NCBI GenBank assembly: GCA_964017065.1
Contig: OZ024783.1
Coordinates: forward strand, 17,211,752 to 17,275,751
Source: Haliclona indistincta
Lineage: Eukaryota > Porifera > Demospongiae > Haplosclerida > Chalinidae
DNA length: 64,000 bases
Direction of reading: 5' to 3'
A program made the position numbers and the translations under genes. Shown here one piece after another: positions 11,147 through 23,135 of the stretch. Positions within the stretch are counted from its first letter, which is position 1; each line of letters opens with the position of its first letter. The notes beneath the pieces are model-generated. The model was given only the letters and a program-made list of their open reading frames with translations. It was not told where the DNA came from and searched no databases.

Positions 11147-14100
11147 ATGTCTGGTCGAAGGAGAATGCTCTCAGCTAAAAGCAGTTTGTCGATTACCGTT
11201 CTAGTGGTACTGGCTCTATCAGTCGCTCAAACCAGCAGTAACTCCTTTACAAGATACTGCAACGCTACTAGGACTGTGGTCGTCAATGGCAGCTTGATCG
11301 AGCTAGGATGCGCAGTAAGACATAACGAAACGTTTTGTGGCAGCCTACAGAGCGCTCTGGAACTGGTAGCACTGGATGACCAAAACGAGCAAGATTGTAC
11401 TGTAGTGGAAATAGCTTTTGGGGTCCACAACTTGACAAGAACAGTCACCATCGATAACAACGTCTTCGTCCGTGGCAGAGGAGCTAGCACTGGAGTGTTT
11501 TTCGATCTGGACTTGTCTGAAGCCGGGTACTCGTCTGTGGACCCGATTCCAGTCCTGTTGGCGCACCACTCGCGTGTGTTCAGTATCGAAGGTGTGGTTT
11601 TCCACGGTTCTCCAGGATTCATACAAATCCACAATGTCACTGAGATACTCATACAAGATTGCACCTTCAGGTAAGACAAATAAATCACCAATTCCCATCC
11701 TTGACTTTCTCTTTTTTCAGGTATTTCGTCCAAGGTGCGGTCAATGTCTATAACTTCAACCAGCTCACTGTGGCGGGCTGTACATTTGAACACAATGGAC
11801 CTGCTTCCTTCATCAAGTTCAAAGACTACAAGGGTCACACTGGTGGATTATCTGTTAGTCTGTTTAGACACACATCTCTTCATCAAACTGAGCTCAAAGT
11901 GACTATCCGAGACACCGTCTTTCACAATAATTCTGCCATGCCCGAAGAAACTGCTCAAAGATCACCGTCTCAACTCTTTGACCAGTTTATATTCACCGGA
12001 CGAGGAGGAGCATTGGGTCTATTTTTTGGTAACAATATCAGTCGTGTGAATGCAGAAGTGATGAATTGCTCGTTTGAAAATAACGCTGCACTCACTTTTG
12101 GTGGTGCAGCGTATGTTGTGTTTTCGTCTAGTTCTAACCATAATGTAAAAATATGGAATTGTCGCTTTAGAAGAAATCAGAGTGGTTTTGGTGCAGGAGC
12201 ACTGTTTGTTGGATTCTTTGATACAGGCACTAGTTCCATCCATAGTACAGTATCGATCATGGATACACAGTTTACAGAGAATTCAGCTGAACAAGGAGGC
12301 AGCTGTGTTGTTTCTTCACCTGGATATCAAGGTGTGGTTGGTACATGCTATGATAAGTTTACATAGTTACCAATACACTAGTATACAAACACCACTGCCT
12401 CAGTGTACATACCAAAGAGCATGTATGTAGTGACTACCAGAGTCTCTCAGGAGAATTCTGCTTGTGTAAATATTTTATGTTGCTAATTGTATTGCTACAA
12501 TATGCTATAGCCTTGCATTTGCTATGTTTGAGAGTATGTTTGACCAATCTCAACATTTCGTACAGGTATAGTTGTTTTTTATTTGGCTAAGGTTTAGTAG
12601 TTCACCGGATATTAGTGGTACATTAACTTTTAGCTATAAATATCAATTTCTGATTGACTATGGTTAGAATTATTTGAAACATTTGCAGCTGTTATGTATT
12701 TACAAAATAAAAGCATTAATATTATTTGTTTGCTGTATACACAGGTCATCTTGCTCATAATCGTGCTAGTTTTGATGGTTGTGCCTTCATTGGGAACAGT
12801 GCTAGTGAGTTCTCAGCAGCCATCACATTCAACACACTGGAACCAATCCATCAACTGAGACATGCCAACCCAACTACTGTTACTGACTGGTAAGAACATA
12901 ATACACTGTAGGCAGCTTTAGGGACCTTTCTGGAATGTATAATGATTTTACTTTTTTTATTTTTTAGTAAAAATGTGGTATTGCACAAAAGTTTAATTCT
13001 GATATGTTAATTGCAGCCTTGTCCCAGGCTTTCTGGCGTCAATTTTAATTTAATTATTATGTAATAATTAAAATTACTGTTAGAGAGCTGGTACAAGGGT
13101 AATTTTGACATAAAATTCTTGTTTCTTATTGTGCTGTAGTAAGTTCATTAACAACAGCTCTCCAGTGAGTGCCACCATTGGTATAGTGTTTGTACCAATA
13201 TCATTCTATGGACACAACATATTTGATGGTAACCAAGGAGGAGGAATACAGGTGAGATGAGAACATTAACAATAAGTACCACTATATACACATTTACTGT
13301 ATACACTATCATGAGAGTGTGAAGTATTCTAGTGATACTTCATTGCACCATCATTATACACTCCTGTCTATAAGATACTCAGTACATGATGCATTCATGT
13401 TACAGTGGAACCTCTCTATAACGGACATGTTGGTATAAGTGATTTTGTCAGTTACACGGAGGTGTCCCTTATGGAGGCTCAATATGTATACGTTATGTAC
13501 ATCAGCAAATTATTAGCTATATGGAGGTGTCCTTTAGTCAGCCAATTCCTTAACTGCATGGTGCTACAACATAACTAAGAATTTTAGTGTTCCGCCACTA
13601 TGTGCTAGAAAGCACAAATTTTTTTCCAGAAGTGTCAATTCTTAGTGTCAATACTCATGATCCAGCTGCATCATAGTACCGTTGTGATCATAATTATATT
13701 TTGTGATAGGTTTCCGGTTCAAATGTAAACTTGAATGGTCAACTGGATTTCCTGAACCACAGGACCAGAGGCTCACCTGATGGAGCACTATCAGTGACAT
13801 CATTCGGTCAACTAGTGATGCACGAAGGGACTAAACTCAACTTTATCAACAATACTGGAGAGTAAGCCGTCTAAGTGTCTTCCTATATTAGCAAGACATA
13901 TAAACTGTAATATCTCGTGGAAAAAGGTGTTCTTCTCATGGTAACAAAATAGCAGGAGAATACGTCAGAGCACCTATAAAACTTATAGTTATGTAACATT
14001 GTCACATTATGTATAGCCTCATACCCAGGCACATGTACGTTTCATGAAAAGAAGGCAACCACATTATTTTTGTGCATGAATAATTTACGTATTAATTTTT

Positions 14101-17100
14101 GTTTCACAGGATAGGTGCTGCAATAGCTGTTGAGTCTCAGATTGTTCCCAGTGTGTTGTCCGAACTGCTGTTCAATCCACTGTGTTTCCTACAGTACGAG
14201 CATACTACAGTAGCCCCTGGTGACTGGGATGATGTAAGTATGACATCATCTTAATGTAGTCTTGTACATTGAAAAGGATGTGTTGATAAAATTATAGTGA
14301 ACCTTCCTAGTAATTATAGACACTATGTAGTTGTGAGCCTGTAAAATTTAAGCTATGTTTGAACCTCTGCCTAGTCTTTGGTGTAGATTTATTATTAGTG
14401 GTAATACACTTTATCAAAATTATGATATCACAATTATTTGTTGTGATTGTTGATGTTTTAGGTTGAGATCAATTTTGTTGGTAACAGTGCAAGTGAGTCG
14501 TCAGTCGGTGTGATCCATCTACTGGACCTGTGCTCATGGATCAATAATAGTGCACCATTCTTCAATGCATCTAAAGTACTACAATGGGACTTTGTCAAAA
14601 TTAAGTAAGCTACATCACAAAAGGCATGCATGAAAGTTTATTGAGTTTTAGAGTATATAATTATTTAACCGTTGACGCATGTGCAGCAAGAGGCGGCTAT
14701 GGTACTTGGTTTGTCGTTCGTTCATTACTACATGTATGCTGCTATGCCGTGAATTTCCTGTGCTTTTGCAAATAAATATTTGAGAAGTCAACATTTCTTT
14801 TTGCAATCAAACTAACTAATGATTCAATGGCGACATACATGTTGTATGTACCAAAGCGGTAACACCTTATGGCAGGCTGTGTGAAAGACCAAAAAATATT
14901 TCTTAAGATACTTGTAGACGATTAAGAACAAACTTTCATCACCGGCATCTGCATGAATATGTTATGCGCAAACCATGGATCGGGACAATCCATGGATTGC
15001 GCTGCTCAAAGTATGGATCCATGCTTTGCGCGGGCAATCCATGGATCGCCCAGCACTTGTGCGATCCATGGATTGCGCAACCACACATGTCACTAATCGT
15101 TCGGGCAGTTGAAGTAGTCATATTTCAGTGTCAAAAGCCGCCTTCGAGGACTGCATCGCAAAATCGTTTGTGCAGAAGAAGAAAGGAGCAAGGTGATTGG
15201 TCGAGAGTAAGGAAAAGGAAATCGTGGCTTACCTTTCGGCTGGTGAAGATACGGGCGATCCACTGAATGGCATGCAGTGTTTTCGTCTGGCACACTATAT
15301 GTTCTCTCCAGATGATTACAATTGCAATGAACTATCTCTGCTAATATTGCAGGCTAAAATACTAGACATTGAGGAATAAGAATCCAGGGATGTCTATAGA
15401 AGATGCCACTTAGGCCTTCTATTGCTAGTGTGATCACTGGATACCCTAGCTGCCTACAGCTATTACAGCCTGAACTCAAGACTCATACAACCATATTCAT
15501 CTCATGTATCTCAACCTAGCTGCCTCGATCAGTATACATGAGGTGCTTCAGTGGCGAACGTCAGTGGAGTCCGCCGCTTCTCATGAGCGTCCATGCATTA
15601 ATGGTTTGGCCGAGATCCATACTTTGAGTCCCTCGTTTGCGCGATCCATGGATTGAGCAGACAATCCATGGATTGTTGCGCAAAGCACGGATCCATACTT
15701 TGGGCAGCGCAATCCATGGATTGTCCCGATCCATAGTTTGCGCACAACATATACGCTATGATGATGCAATGATGGTATTACAATGAACATGACAATAATA
15801 GTATTCAACTAATTATTATTAAAAATCGTGCAGGGACAATGAGAACCATTTTCACCAAAATAACTCTGATGCTCACTATAATTCCATCCGCAGTGATGCT
15901 GTGGCACTGTACATTGAAAATCAAACTTCAGTGAGAACTATGTGCTGACTTCTAACACTATCTTGTTATTATTATGTGTCCAGGTCGATACATATCCTGG
16001 TGCAGCTGTTAGTCTGAATGTCAGAGTGGTTGATGAACTGAATTTATTGATTGGTGCTACCATTCGCCTGGAGGACACAAATGTGAGATATAACAAAACC
16101 AATTGCAATTAACTCATGTTACATGTAACTACTCTATGAAATCACTTACCACGGATCATTATTATAGTCACGTACTATAATACCGTAAACGTTAATTTCC
16201 TGGTGTTATTATTTCGTGAATTTGCTCTCAGATTGCTTTATTCAGTAAATTTTGCATTTTTGGTTGTTGACCTGTATGAAGCTATTGGCAACAAAACGGT
16301 AACTTTCACGATTGACAGTACTCTCAAAATCCGCGAAAATGACAACGTTTATGCAGTTCTAATGAGCACATTATTTATTGGATACTAGTGATGGATACCC
16401 TCTGCTGTTGGGAAGACAGTGTATCACCAGCTCACTGTTACCATAATAACTCCACGCATGCAGTGTCGTTTACAATAGTAATTTTTTTCTGATTACTATA
16501 GTCGAGCCGATTGCTGACATTTCAACCAGCAGCCCTCATGCATGATCGAGAGGGAGAGCCAATACTCACAAGTATACTGATATCAGATCAAGTTGAGATC
16601 AACAAGACCTACCTTGCCATAGCAACAGCATTTCTATCAGAGGTAAGATAGCACTGACATGTGACATAACTATAATGAGAGTATGAATTGCATGACTGAG
16701 ATTATAAAAATTGGCTTAATTGTTAATACGAGGGAGTTCGTGACTGAGCATTTTCATGCACTGGAATAGAATTAACTTCTATACAGTAAAACTGATCAAT
16801 GTGCTACAATAGTAAATGTTCAATAAAATTATTATTGTGAAATTATTTAGCTTTTATATGCTTCAAGTTGTGATTTGATTTTATCATCATTTTAGGCTCA
16901 AGTACAGGACACAGTAAAGGTCACTGTTAGACCGTGCCCTCCTGGATATGCTCTTGGAGCTGATGTGAGCTCAACTCCTCAATATCTCTGTCAGTGCAAC
17001 AGTATGAACAATACAGCCATCCTGGACTGTGATAAGGAGAGAATACTGCTCGTGGTAAGAGAGGTTCCACTGTTACAGTACTGTATGGTCTCTAGCTTGC

Positions 17101-19184
17101 TGACTGTTATAAACAGACAGTGACCACTATAGACAGGTTCCACTGTACTGTTTGGTCCCAAGCTAGCTGAATGAGACTACATACACATGGCAGGTCCCTG
17201 TTTTGTCTCTATGGATAGCTAAGAGGTAGTTAGTGCATGCTCCACTGATTTTGTATCTGGCTATTACTTTTTGAATAATCAATGCATAACTACCTTCTAT
17301 GCATACTCCAGAACAATGTATGGGCTGCCAAAGATCCTTCACTATCGGACTCTCTGTTCACGTACCCATGTCCAGCAGGCTACTGTCAGTGCCAGCTTGC
17401 TAAGAAGACAGCTTGTATCTACAGCTTTGAGAATAATGAACCTGACATGCAGTGTGCCTGTGGAAGAAAAGGTGAATTTCAGCAAAAAATTTTATTTCTA
17501 AATTCACTTTATAATCCATACACAGGTATCTTGTGTGGTGAGTGTAGTAACAGCAGTCATGGAGTGAGTGTGTTACTGAATCACTGTGTCACATGTCATG
17601 ATGCATTCTCAATACTGATACCAGCACTCAGTGAGTACTAGGACATGTACTATTGTCATGGAGCTGCACTCACATGATTACTTTTAAATTATTTTTCTCT
17701 CTATTCTACGTGCAGTCATAGGCAATGTGGTGGTTAGTATTCTGATGTTGAGATTCTGTCTCAAGTTGAAATACCCATCATGGATATTCCCTTGTCTATT
17801 CTACATACAGGTAGGCTCAAAAACCTAATTGCTTGTAATAATATTTCATTGTCTCTTGCAGGTGTTCCCATACATAACAGAACATTTTGGACAATCTTTT
17901 AGACTGATTCGACCATATGTAAGCTGTTCAATAAATATACCAATCCACCTCAAGTCACTAATACTTCTTTTCTATCCGCTCTCTTTGTAGCTGTACTTCA
18001 TCAGTAGTGCTCTGAGCTTCTATTTTCCCTATGACTTCTGTCTCTATAGCAACACAAGTGCTCTGGTCTCTTACTCTCTCAAGTTTATTCCTGTCATATT
18101 CACCACAACCGCTACCTTGATTTACCTGACTATAACGTAAGTTAGAATGATTCAAATTTTTAGTTTATCAGTTTCAAATCTTGATTCAATCTTCTAATTA
18201 ATTTTGAAGTGCTTTGAAATTTTGGTTCTGATTTATAAACAAAATTGTGATCTATTTGTATTTTAGGTGGAATATTTATAAGAAGCATTGTAATAAGAGC
18301 TGGCACATGCCGTGGCTGATTCTACTACTGATCTATCCTCACACACTCCACTCAGCTATCAGTGTACTACACTGTCCCAGTATACCATCACATCAAATCT
18401 ACACTGGAGTGAGTTACACCACATGCATTGCAGACAGTGACCACTATAAACAGGTTCCACTGTACTGTTTGGTCCCTACGTACATGTAAAGCTAGCTATA
18501 GCTGGCTGTTATCATAAGCAGGCAGTGACATGATGTTTCCACTGTATATCCCTAGCTAGCTGGCTATTATAAGCAGACAGTGACCATAATAAAATATATG
18601 GACAAGTTCCACTGCACCTTTTGGTCCCTGGCTGTTATTGACAGATCTATGTCAATTTTTGTTATTGTTCTAATTGCTTTCTGTCCTTGTTCTTAGCGGT
18701 GGTATACAGCTGGTCATGTTACCTGTTTCAGTGGAGGTCATGCAGCACTGGGAGTGTTTGCTATTGTCATCATCATACTGTGTGTACTGATTATTCCAGT
18801 CAGCTTCATCCTCACCATCTACAAGAATGAGGTGAGAAACATCACTACACTCAGGCCATAACATATCTTTTTCATTTACTATTGCTTTTTCTAGAATATA
18901 ATATGGCTGGCGAGACTGTCTAATCCAGCTAGTTATAACTTCCAGGACAAGTTGAAGTGGTGGTATTCAATCGAGCTAGGGAGGCGGCTCATACTGGTAC
19001 TGATGACAGTACCCTTCCCACAGAACACAACGTAAGAAATAGAATTTGTATCATGCAGAGTTGCCCACTTTCGCGTTGATATTTTATACCACGAAAATGA
19101 ACATGCAGCTGGACTTAAACAACTTATTAACATGTTACTTATGATTAGAATGTGAATTCATCAAAATTTTGTAACCTCAATGCT

Positions 19185-19251
<67 letters not shown>

Positions 19252-19340
19252 CCCTCTCTCTCCCTCCCTCCCTCCTCCCTCCCTCCTCCCTCCCTCCCTC
19301 CCTCCCTCCCTCCCTCCCTCCCTCCCTCCTCCCTCCCTCC

Positions 19341-19400
<60 letters not shown>

Positions 19401-20058
19401 CTCTCTCGTAGTATCCAGCATTGTTTACACAGTGTGTCCTAATGGTAGTGTTTCTATACACTCAACCATACTCTAATACTGCTGCTAATATAGTCGAGGC
19501 ATTGTTCTCTATCCTAACTATATTCATGCTACTCGTGACTTTCGGTTTGCCACCAAATCAGTTTCCAGTGGTGCTCGATGGGATGGACTCAGAGTGTTCT
19601 AATGATAACAGTATAGCTACTCTCAATACATGGATATGGACTATAGTCTACTATACTCCATTGATAGTAACACTTGGTCTGATAGTGCTGTCAATGGTGC
19701 AGTTGATAAGGTCAGCAAGGAAGGTGGATCAGCAATTTCAAAAATCAGTGTTTTCCCCATGAAAACCTATGATAGTAATGTTGTTGTGTTGATTATGTGA
19801 GGATACAGTGTAACTCAGAATAACAATGTGGTCATGTAACTTACTCACTTGTTTTATCACAGAAATAAGAGAATGCTTGGTGGTAAGAAGAAGCGATGGT
19901 TTCCCAGTAGACGGATCCCTCGACAAACAGTGTTCCTACATCGTGATCCTAACAAGACATTAATAATTGACATTTTTAAATCAAACTCATCTAAATTGAG
20001 TATTCAGAGCTTGCAACCTGACAACCACTCACAGGAAGAACCAGACACTTCTGTTTAA
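11147..20058 (+). CDS. Beta-helix (Pmp-like) multi-pass membrane receptor, 21 exons
   Basis: Inferred exons: 11147-11670, 11721-12331, 12745-12889, 13140-13251, 13710-13861, 14110-14233, 14462-14604, 15834-15930, 15984-16082, 16502-16642, 16896-17054, 17312-17471, 17526-17630, 17716-17810, 17862-17918, 17991-18136, 18267-18408, 18697-18831, 18895-19031, 19412-19710, 19863-20058. The protein is ~1,259 aa. A basic N-terminus and hydrophobic run (about residues 1-30) form a signal peptide. Residues ~60-550 carry right-handed beta-helix motifs of the C.F..N / GGA type (CTFEHNGPASF, CSFENNAALTFGGAAYV, AFIGNSASEFSAAI). Residues ~717-860 are Cys-rich (CPPGYALG, CPAGYCQCQLA, LCGECSNSSHG). About eight or nine hydrophobic helices follow, then a basic cytosolic tail (GGKKKRWFPSRR). 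Many N-glycosylation sequons are present. The likely role is cell-surface adhesion or sensing; ligand and signalling are unknown. All splice phases agree except exon 19 to 20, which is one base short. Confidence 0.8.
13402..13545 (+). repeat. pogo/Tigger-like terminal fragment in intron 4
   Basis: The sequence TACAGTGGAACCTCTCTATA followed by ACGGACA resembles the terminal inverted repeat of pogo/Tigger DNA transposons (CAGT.GAACCTC..TATAACG). Only one end is evident. Related CAGTGGAA or GTTCCACTGT motifs recur in introns at about 17065, 17130, 18450 and at 50085. Confidence 0.4.
14940..15770. mobile_element. Palindromic element in intron 7 with ATCCATGGAT clusters
   Basis: 14958-15090 contains repeated ATCCATGGATTGCGC-type motifs, and 15615-15745 contains the same cluster inverted, ending GATCCATAGTTTGCGC. 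Outer flanks are also weakly complementary (ATATGTTATGCGCAAAC versus the mirrored GTTTGCGCACAACATAT). Between the arms, 15197-15379 is open for 60 codons with a plausible amino-acid composition. It is probably a foldback element, perhaps carrying a captured fragment. It enlarges an otherwise short intron to 1.2 kb. Confidence 0.6.
19184..19408 (+). repeat. 225-bp CT microsatellite as the polypyrimidine tract of intron 19
   Basis: Almost pure C/T (CTCTCT, then TCCCTCCC, then CTCTCT) runs directly into the acceptor TCTCGTAG at 19411. The tract replaces the usual short pyrimidine stretch. Translations across it are low-complexity artefacts. Confidence 0.9.
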
Positions 20059-20509
20059 CAAAATAGTTTTAAATTAATTTATAATAAGTTTAGAAAATTA
20101 AAATTCTTTTTTCTTTTATGTTATCTATGTACTTGCGCCAATATCGTGTTACATGAACTTGAACATGCATGTTCCGGCAGGTGTGAGCATGCATCATCAT
20201 GGCAATAATTTACACAGAGTGTATGTCATACTGAATTGAGGCAAAAAAGCAAAGCTTCTCGCTGCCTATTATAGGTCACGCGTTCCTAGACAAGCCAGGG
20301 CACCTGTGCACTAAGCAGGTACGATGTGCCGGTGCTATGAACACTCCTGGAGCCCGGGCAAGGAACTCGCAGGAGGTACCAACCATGCCTCCCACTGCCG
20401 GTGTGGGCACCCTGTAGTCCCACCACTACCATTAGTGGTACAATGAGACACAGTCGGTGTGCTTTGCTCCCCCAGTACAAGACCATGTAAAATACCCGTT
20501 TTACAGATG
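20059..20509. other. 3' flank of the beta-helix gene; no gene seen
   Basis: The region after the stop codon contains AT-rich 3' UTR-like sequence to about 20130. 20280-20509 is GC-richer and was not recognised. No canonical AATAAA was found near the stop. Confidence 0.4.
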
Positions 20510-20722
20510 TGTAAACGAGCTGCGCTCTACCAGTTCTCTCAGTTCGATTATAACAACTAACCACCTCTTGAATCAGTTTGCACACATACATTTATAGCAA
20601 CAGACAACAATCAGTTTACAAGACGAGACACAAAGGGGCCGTGCAGCACACAGCTACAAACATCACATACAAGTTCAATTGTTCTAATCACAGACACACA
20701 TAAGAATCGAGGCTCTGTTACA
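20510..20722 (-). repeat. 3' LTR of the gag-pro element
   Basis: Direct repeat of 23795-24011, with TG..CA termini on the minus strand. It is preceded on that strand by the purine tract at 20723-20737. Confidence 0.85.
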
Positions 20723-20790
20723 TCACTCCCTCCTCTGTGAGAGCTCGTCCCGAGCGTCTTCTATGTTGTGAACTAGGCCTGTTGGTTGCC

Positions 20791-22351
20791 CTAATACGCA
20801 CAGTAAGCACTCGAGCCCTTGCCAGGGGGGTACTCACTCTCTTGCGACCTCCACGCCATACTTGTACACTGGGGTGATATATAGGACAGCATGCCTAACT
20901 GACGACAAACACCTTCTGAAAGCAACAACTGTTCTGGAGCATCCATCTTTAAGTAAACTTGTGTGATGATGGATTTATTGTTGAAGGTGATCTCGAGGTT
21001 CATACGCCCATCTAGCCGGAATGGTCTCTTGTCATATGTATAGGCAACTTTGTCGACACTCTTGAAATTCTTCTTGCGCAATCGAGCAGCAGCAGCAACT
21101 TTCTTGAACATGGTACCACCAATGATGGTGATGTCCGACCCTGTATCAATTAGTCCATAGACAGGGACTCCTTGAACATCCACCTTGACACACCGTGAAC
21201 CACTTCCAGCATGTTTAACTCGTACAGCCTTCACAGTATCCTCTTCTGCAGAATCTGAGTCTGAGAGAAGATAAGAGGTAGGAGATGGCTGCACTTGTTC
21301 AGACTGCTCCTGCTCCTTGAAACGTACTTGTCGATTCCTGGATCGATGTTGTTGACCACTGCTCTCTGTCTTGACCTTACAGTCGCGAGCTAGATGACCA
21401 ACACTGTCACAATTGTAGCATCGTCGAGGCTCCTTAACTGTAGGTGATTGCCCTCCACGGTCTGGTGGTAGGTTCAGTTGTGGTGGTTCAGATTTGACTT
21501 GCTGAGGAGTGGGTGTGTAGAGCCCGAGCTTCCTGTTACCAACAGTTTGTTGATAATACTGGCGTCGACTTAGTTCAGCCTGCCTCTTCTCCTCATTCTT
21601 AGCAGTCAAACAAAGTTCTGAGTAGGATCTCGCACCTGATACTGCTGGGCTTTCAACCAATTGGTACAGCAAACCCTCCTTGAGTTGAGTTAGTAGTATC
21701 ATTTCTCTTGTATCTCTGAGAATGTTGTCTCTGCCATATGCCAACTGAAAAGCGCGTTCTATCCGACGGATGTAATCGGCCACTGTTTCTGATGTTTTCT
21801 GAATGGCATGTCGGAAGTCTTGGGCAGCTACTGCTCTATCTCGTGGCTCCAGTCTACTTTTGAGTGCTGTAACGGCATTCTTCCAGCCGCTCTTCTCTTC
21901 TGGTGTGAGTAAATTCCATTCCTGGAGGGCTCTGCCTCTGAGATGGCCAGCCAATTGCATTAACAGTTCTTCATTGCTCCACGCATTCCATACACCAGCT
22001 CGTTTTAGAGTGGGTAGCCAATCATCAAGGAGCTCATCTTGCTTCTCGCCAGTAAACGGTTCCACTGGGGGAGCTTTCCCACGCCGACGAACATTAGCAG
22101 GGACTGGATGTTCTCTCTGACTGATGACATGTCGGCCTACAGGAGGGTGAGGGAGAGAGAGAGAGTCCACTGTGTTCAGTGGGAGGATACAGGGAATCAT
22201 GTGGTGGGTCCTCTCCAGGAGCTCGAGGCAATTGCTGCACTTGACGATCTTCACTACCGCTTCTAGTAGCTCTTGCAAGCCGATGGTTGAGCCCCTCAAT
22301 CAATGCGTCCTTCTCGGCAAGGGCGGAGTCGAGCTTACCCACGCGATCACA
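20791..22351 (-). pseudogene. Gag (C-terminal part) plus retropepsin
   Basis: The open frame 22299-20791 encodes a retrotransposon Gag capsid region (WNAWSNEELLMQLAGHLRG ... DYIRRIERAFQLAYGRD), a CX2CX4HX4C zinc knuckle (CYNCDSVGHLARDC) and an aspartic protease active site (GLIDTGSDITIIGG). It ends with a stop 69 bp from the 3' LTR, where an autonomous element would continue into reverse transcriptase. The more N-terminal Gag sequence lies in another frame (22342-22094). The switch between frames falls near the GAGAGA run at 22150-22165, so there is a one-base shift or, less likely, programmed frameshifting. Confidence 0.8.
22343..22351. repeat. 9-bp TSD of miniature element A
   Basis: GCGATCACA here is repeated perfectly at 23136-23144 on the other side of the element. 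Confidence 0.85.
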
Positions 22352-23135
22352 TAGTTGGGCGTGGCCCGACCTCTGCGTCTGCGGGAGGTCGGGGGCTGAC
22401 GGTAAAACCCGGAATTTCAGAATTCCGGACGGAATTCCGTCCGGAATATTCCGTTCACAATAATAGTACCTGGTACTGGTAAAAACTAGCTACTAAACCC
22501 AAGACCCTAAAACATTCGCCTAACAGCGCCCAGTATTCGCCTAACAGTAGCCAGTATTCGCCTAACAGCGCCCAGTATTCGCCTAACAGCGCCCAGTATT
22601 CGCCTAACAGCGCTGAGTATCATTCGCCTGACAGCGCCCAGTATTCGTCTAACGTGCCCAGCATTCAGTATGGACCTAACGGCGCCCAGTACTATTCTTC
22701 TGGCACGTTAGGCGAATACTGGGCGCTGTTAGGCGAACACTGGGCGCTGTTAGGCGAATACTGGGCGCCGTTAGGGTTTTTCTCTCAATTTTTCTCCGTT
22801 ATCAAACAAATTTTGACGTCCGGAATTCCGTGCGGAATTCCGCAATTCCGGGTTTTACCGTCAGCCGAGGTCGGGTGTCACACGTATGCAAAAGTTGTTC
22901 CAGGGCTTGTTTCACAGTGAAATCATGAATATGATTTGTAATTATGAATATAATTTTAAAACCAATGATTATGGGTGTGTGCTGTTGTAAACATGTAATG
23001 TTGTAAACATTTCTTGTAAATATTTGAAATACTGCAATCTGATTGGAGCTGCACGAATTCGTGCAGTAGAACAAATAAGTGATACGTGTGACACCCGACC
23101 TCCCGCAGACGCAGAGATCGGGCCACGCCCAACTA
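22352..23135. mobile_element. Miniature element A (9-bp TSD) inside the LTR element
   Basis: The terminal inverted repeats begin TAGTTGGGCGTGGCCCGA and extend through GGGAGGTCGGG, with one or two differences. The element is flanked by perfect 9-bp duplications GCGATCACA. It interrupts the Gag ORF of the surrounding retroelement. A 9-bp TSD with TIRs is compatible with Mutator-like or foldback elements. It is itself interrupted by element B. Confidence 0.88.
22394..22866. mobile_element. Miniature element B nested in element A
   Basis: The terminal inverted repeats are GGCTGACGGTAAAACCCGGA..., and perfect 9-bp duplications GAGGTCGGG lie at 22385-22393 and 22867-22875. The centre (22510-22770) is a ~21-bp minisatellite with the core ATTCGCCTAACAGCGCCCAG, which inverts orientation about 22685. 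The interior is palindromic throughout. No coding sequence. Confidence 0.88.

Noticed and set aside
11227..11838. 203-codon minus-strand frame opposite exons 1-2 of the beta-helix gene
   Set aside because: It is antisense to well-supported exons and spans their intron without any motif.
16203..16388. 61-codon frame in intron 9 of the beta-helix gene
   Set aside because: Exons 9 and 10 join in phase without it, and no acceptor or donor brackets it.
18409..18489. Extension of exon 17 through the frame SYTTCIADSDHYKQ
   Set aside because: A GTGAGT donor after the TACACTGGA codons joins in phase with exon 18; the extension is part of a GTTCCACTGT-type intronic repeat.
19152..19476. Ser/Leu-rich and Glu/Arg-rich frames of 86-98 codons
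   Set aside because: They are translations of the CT microsatellite in intron 19.
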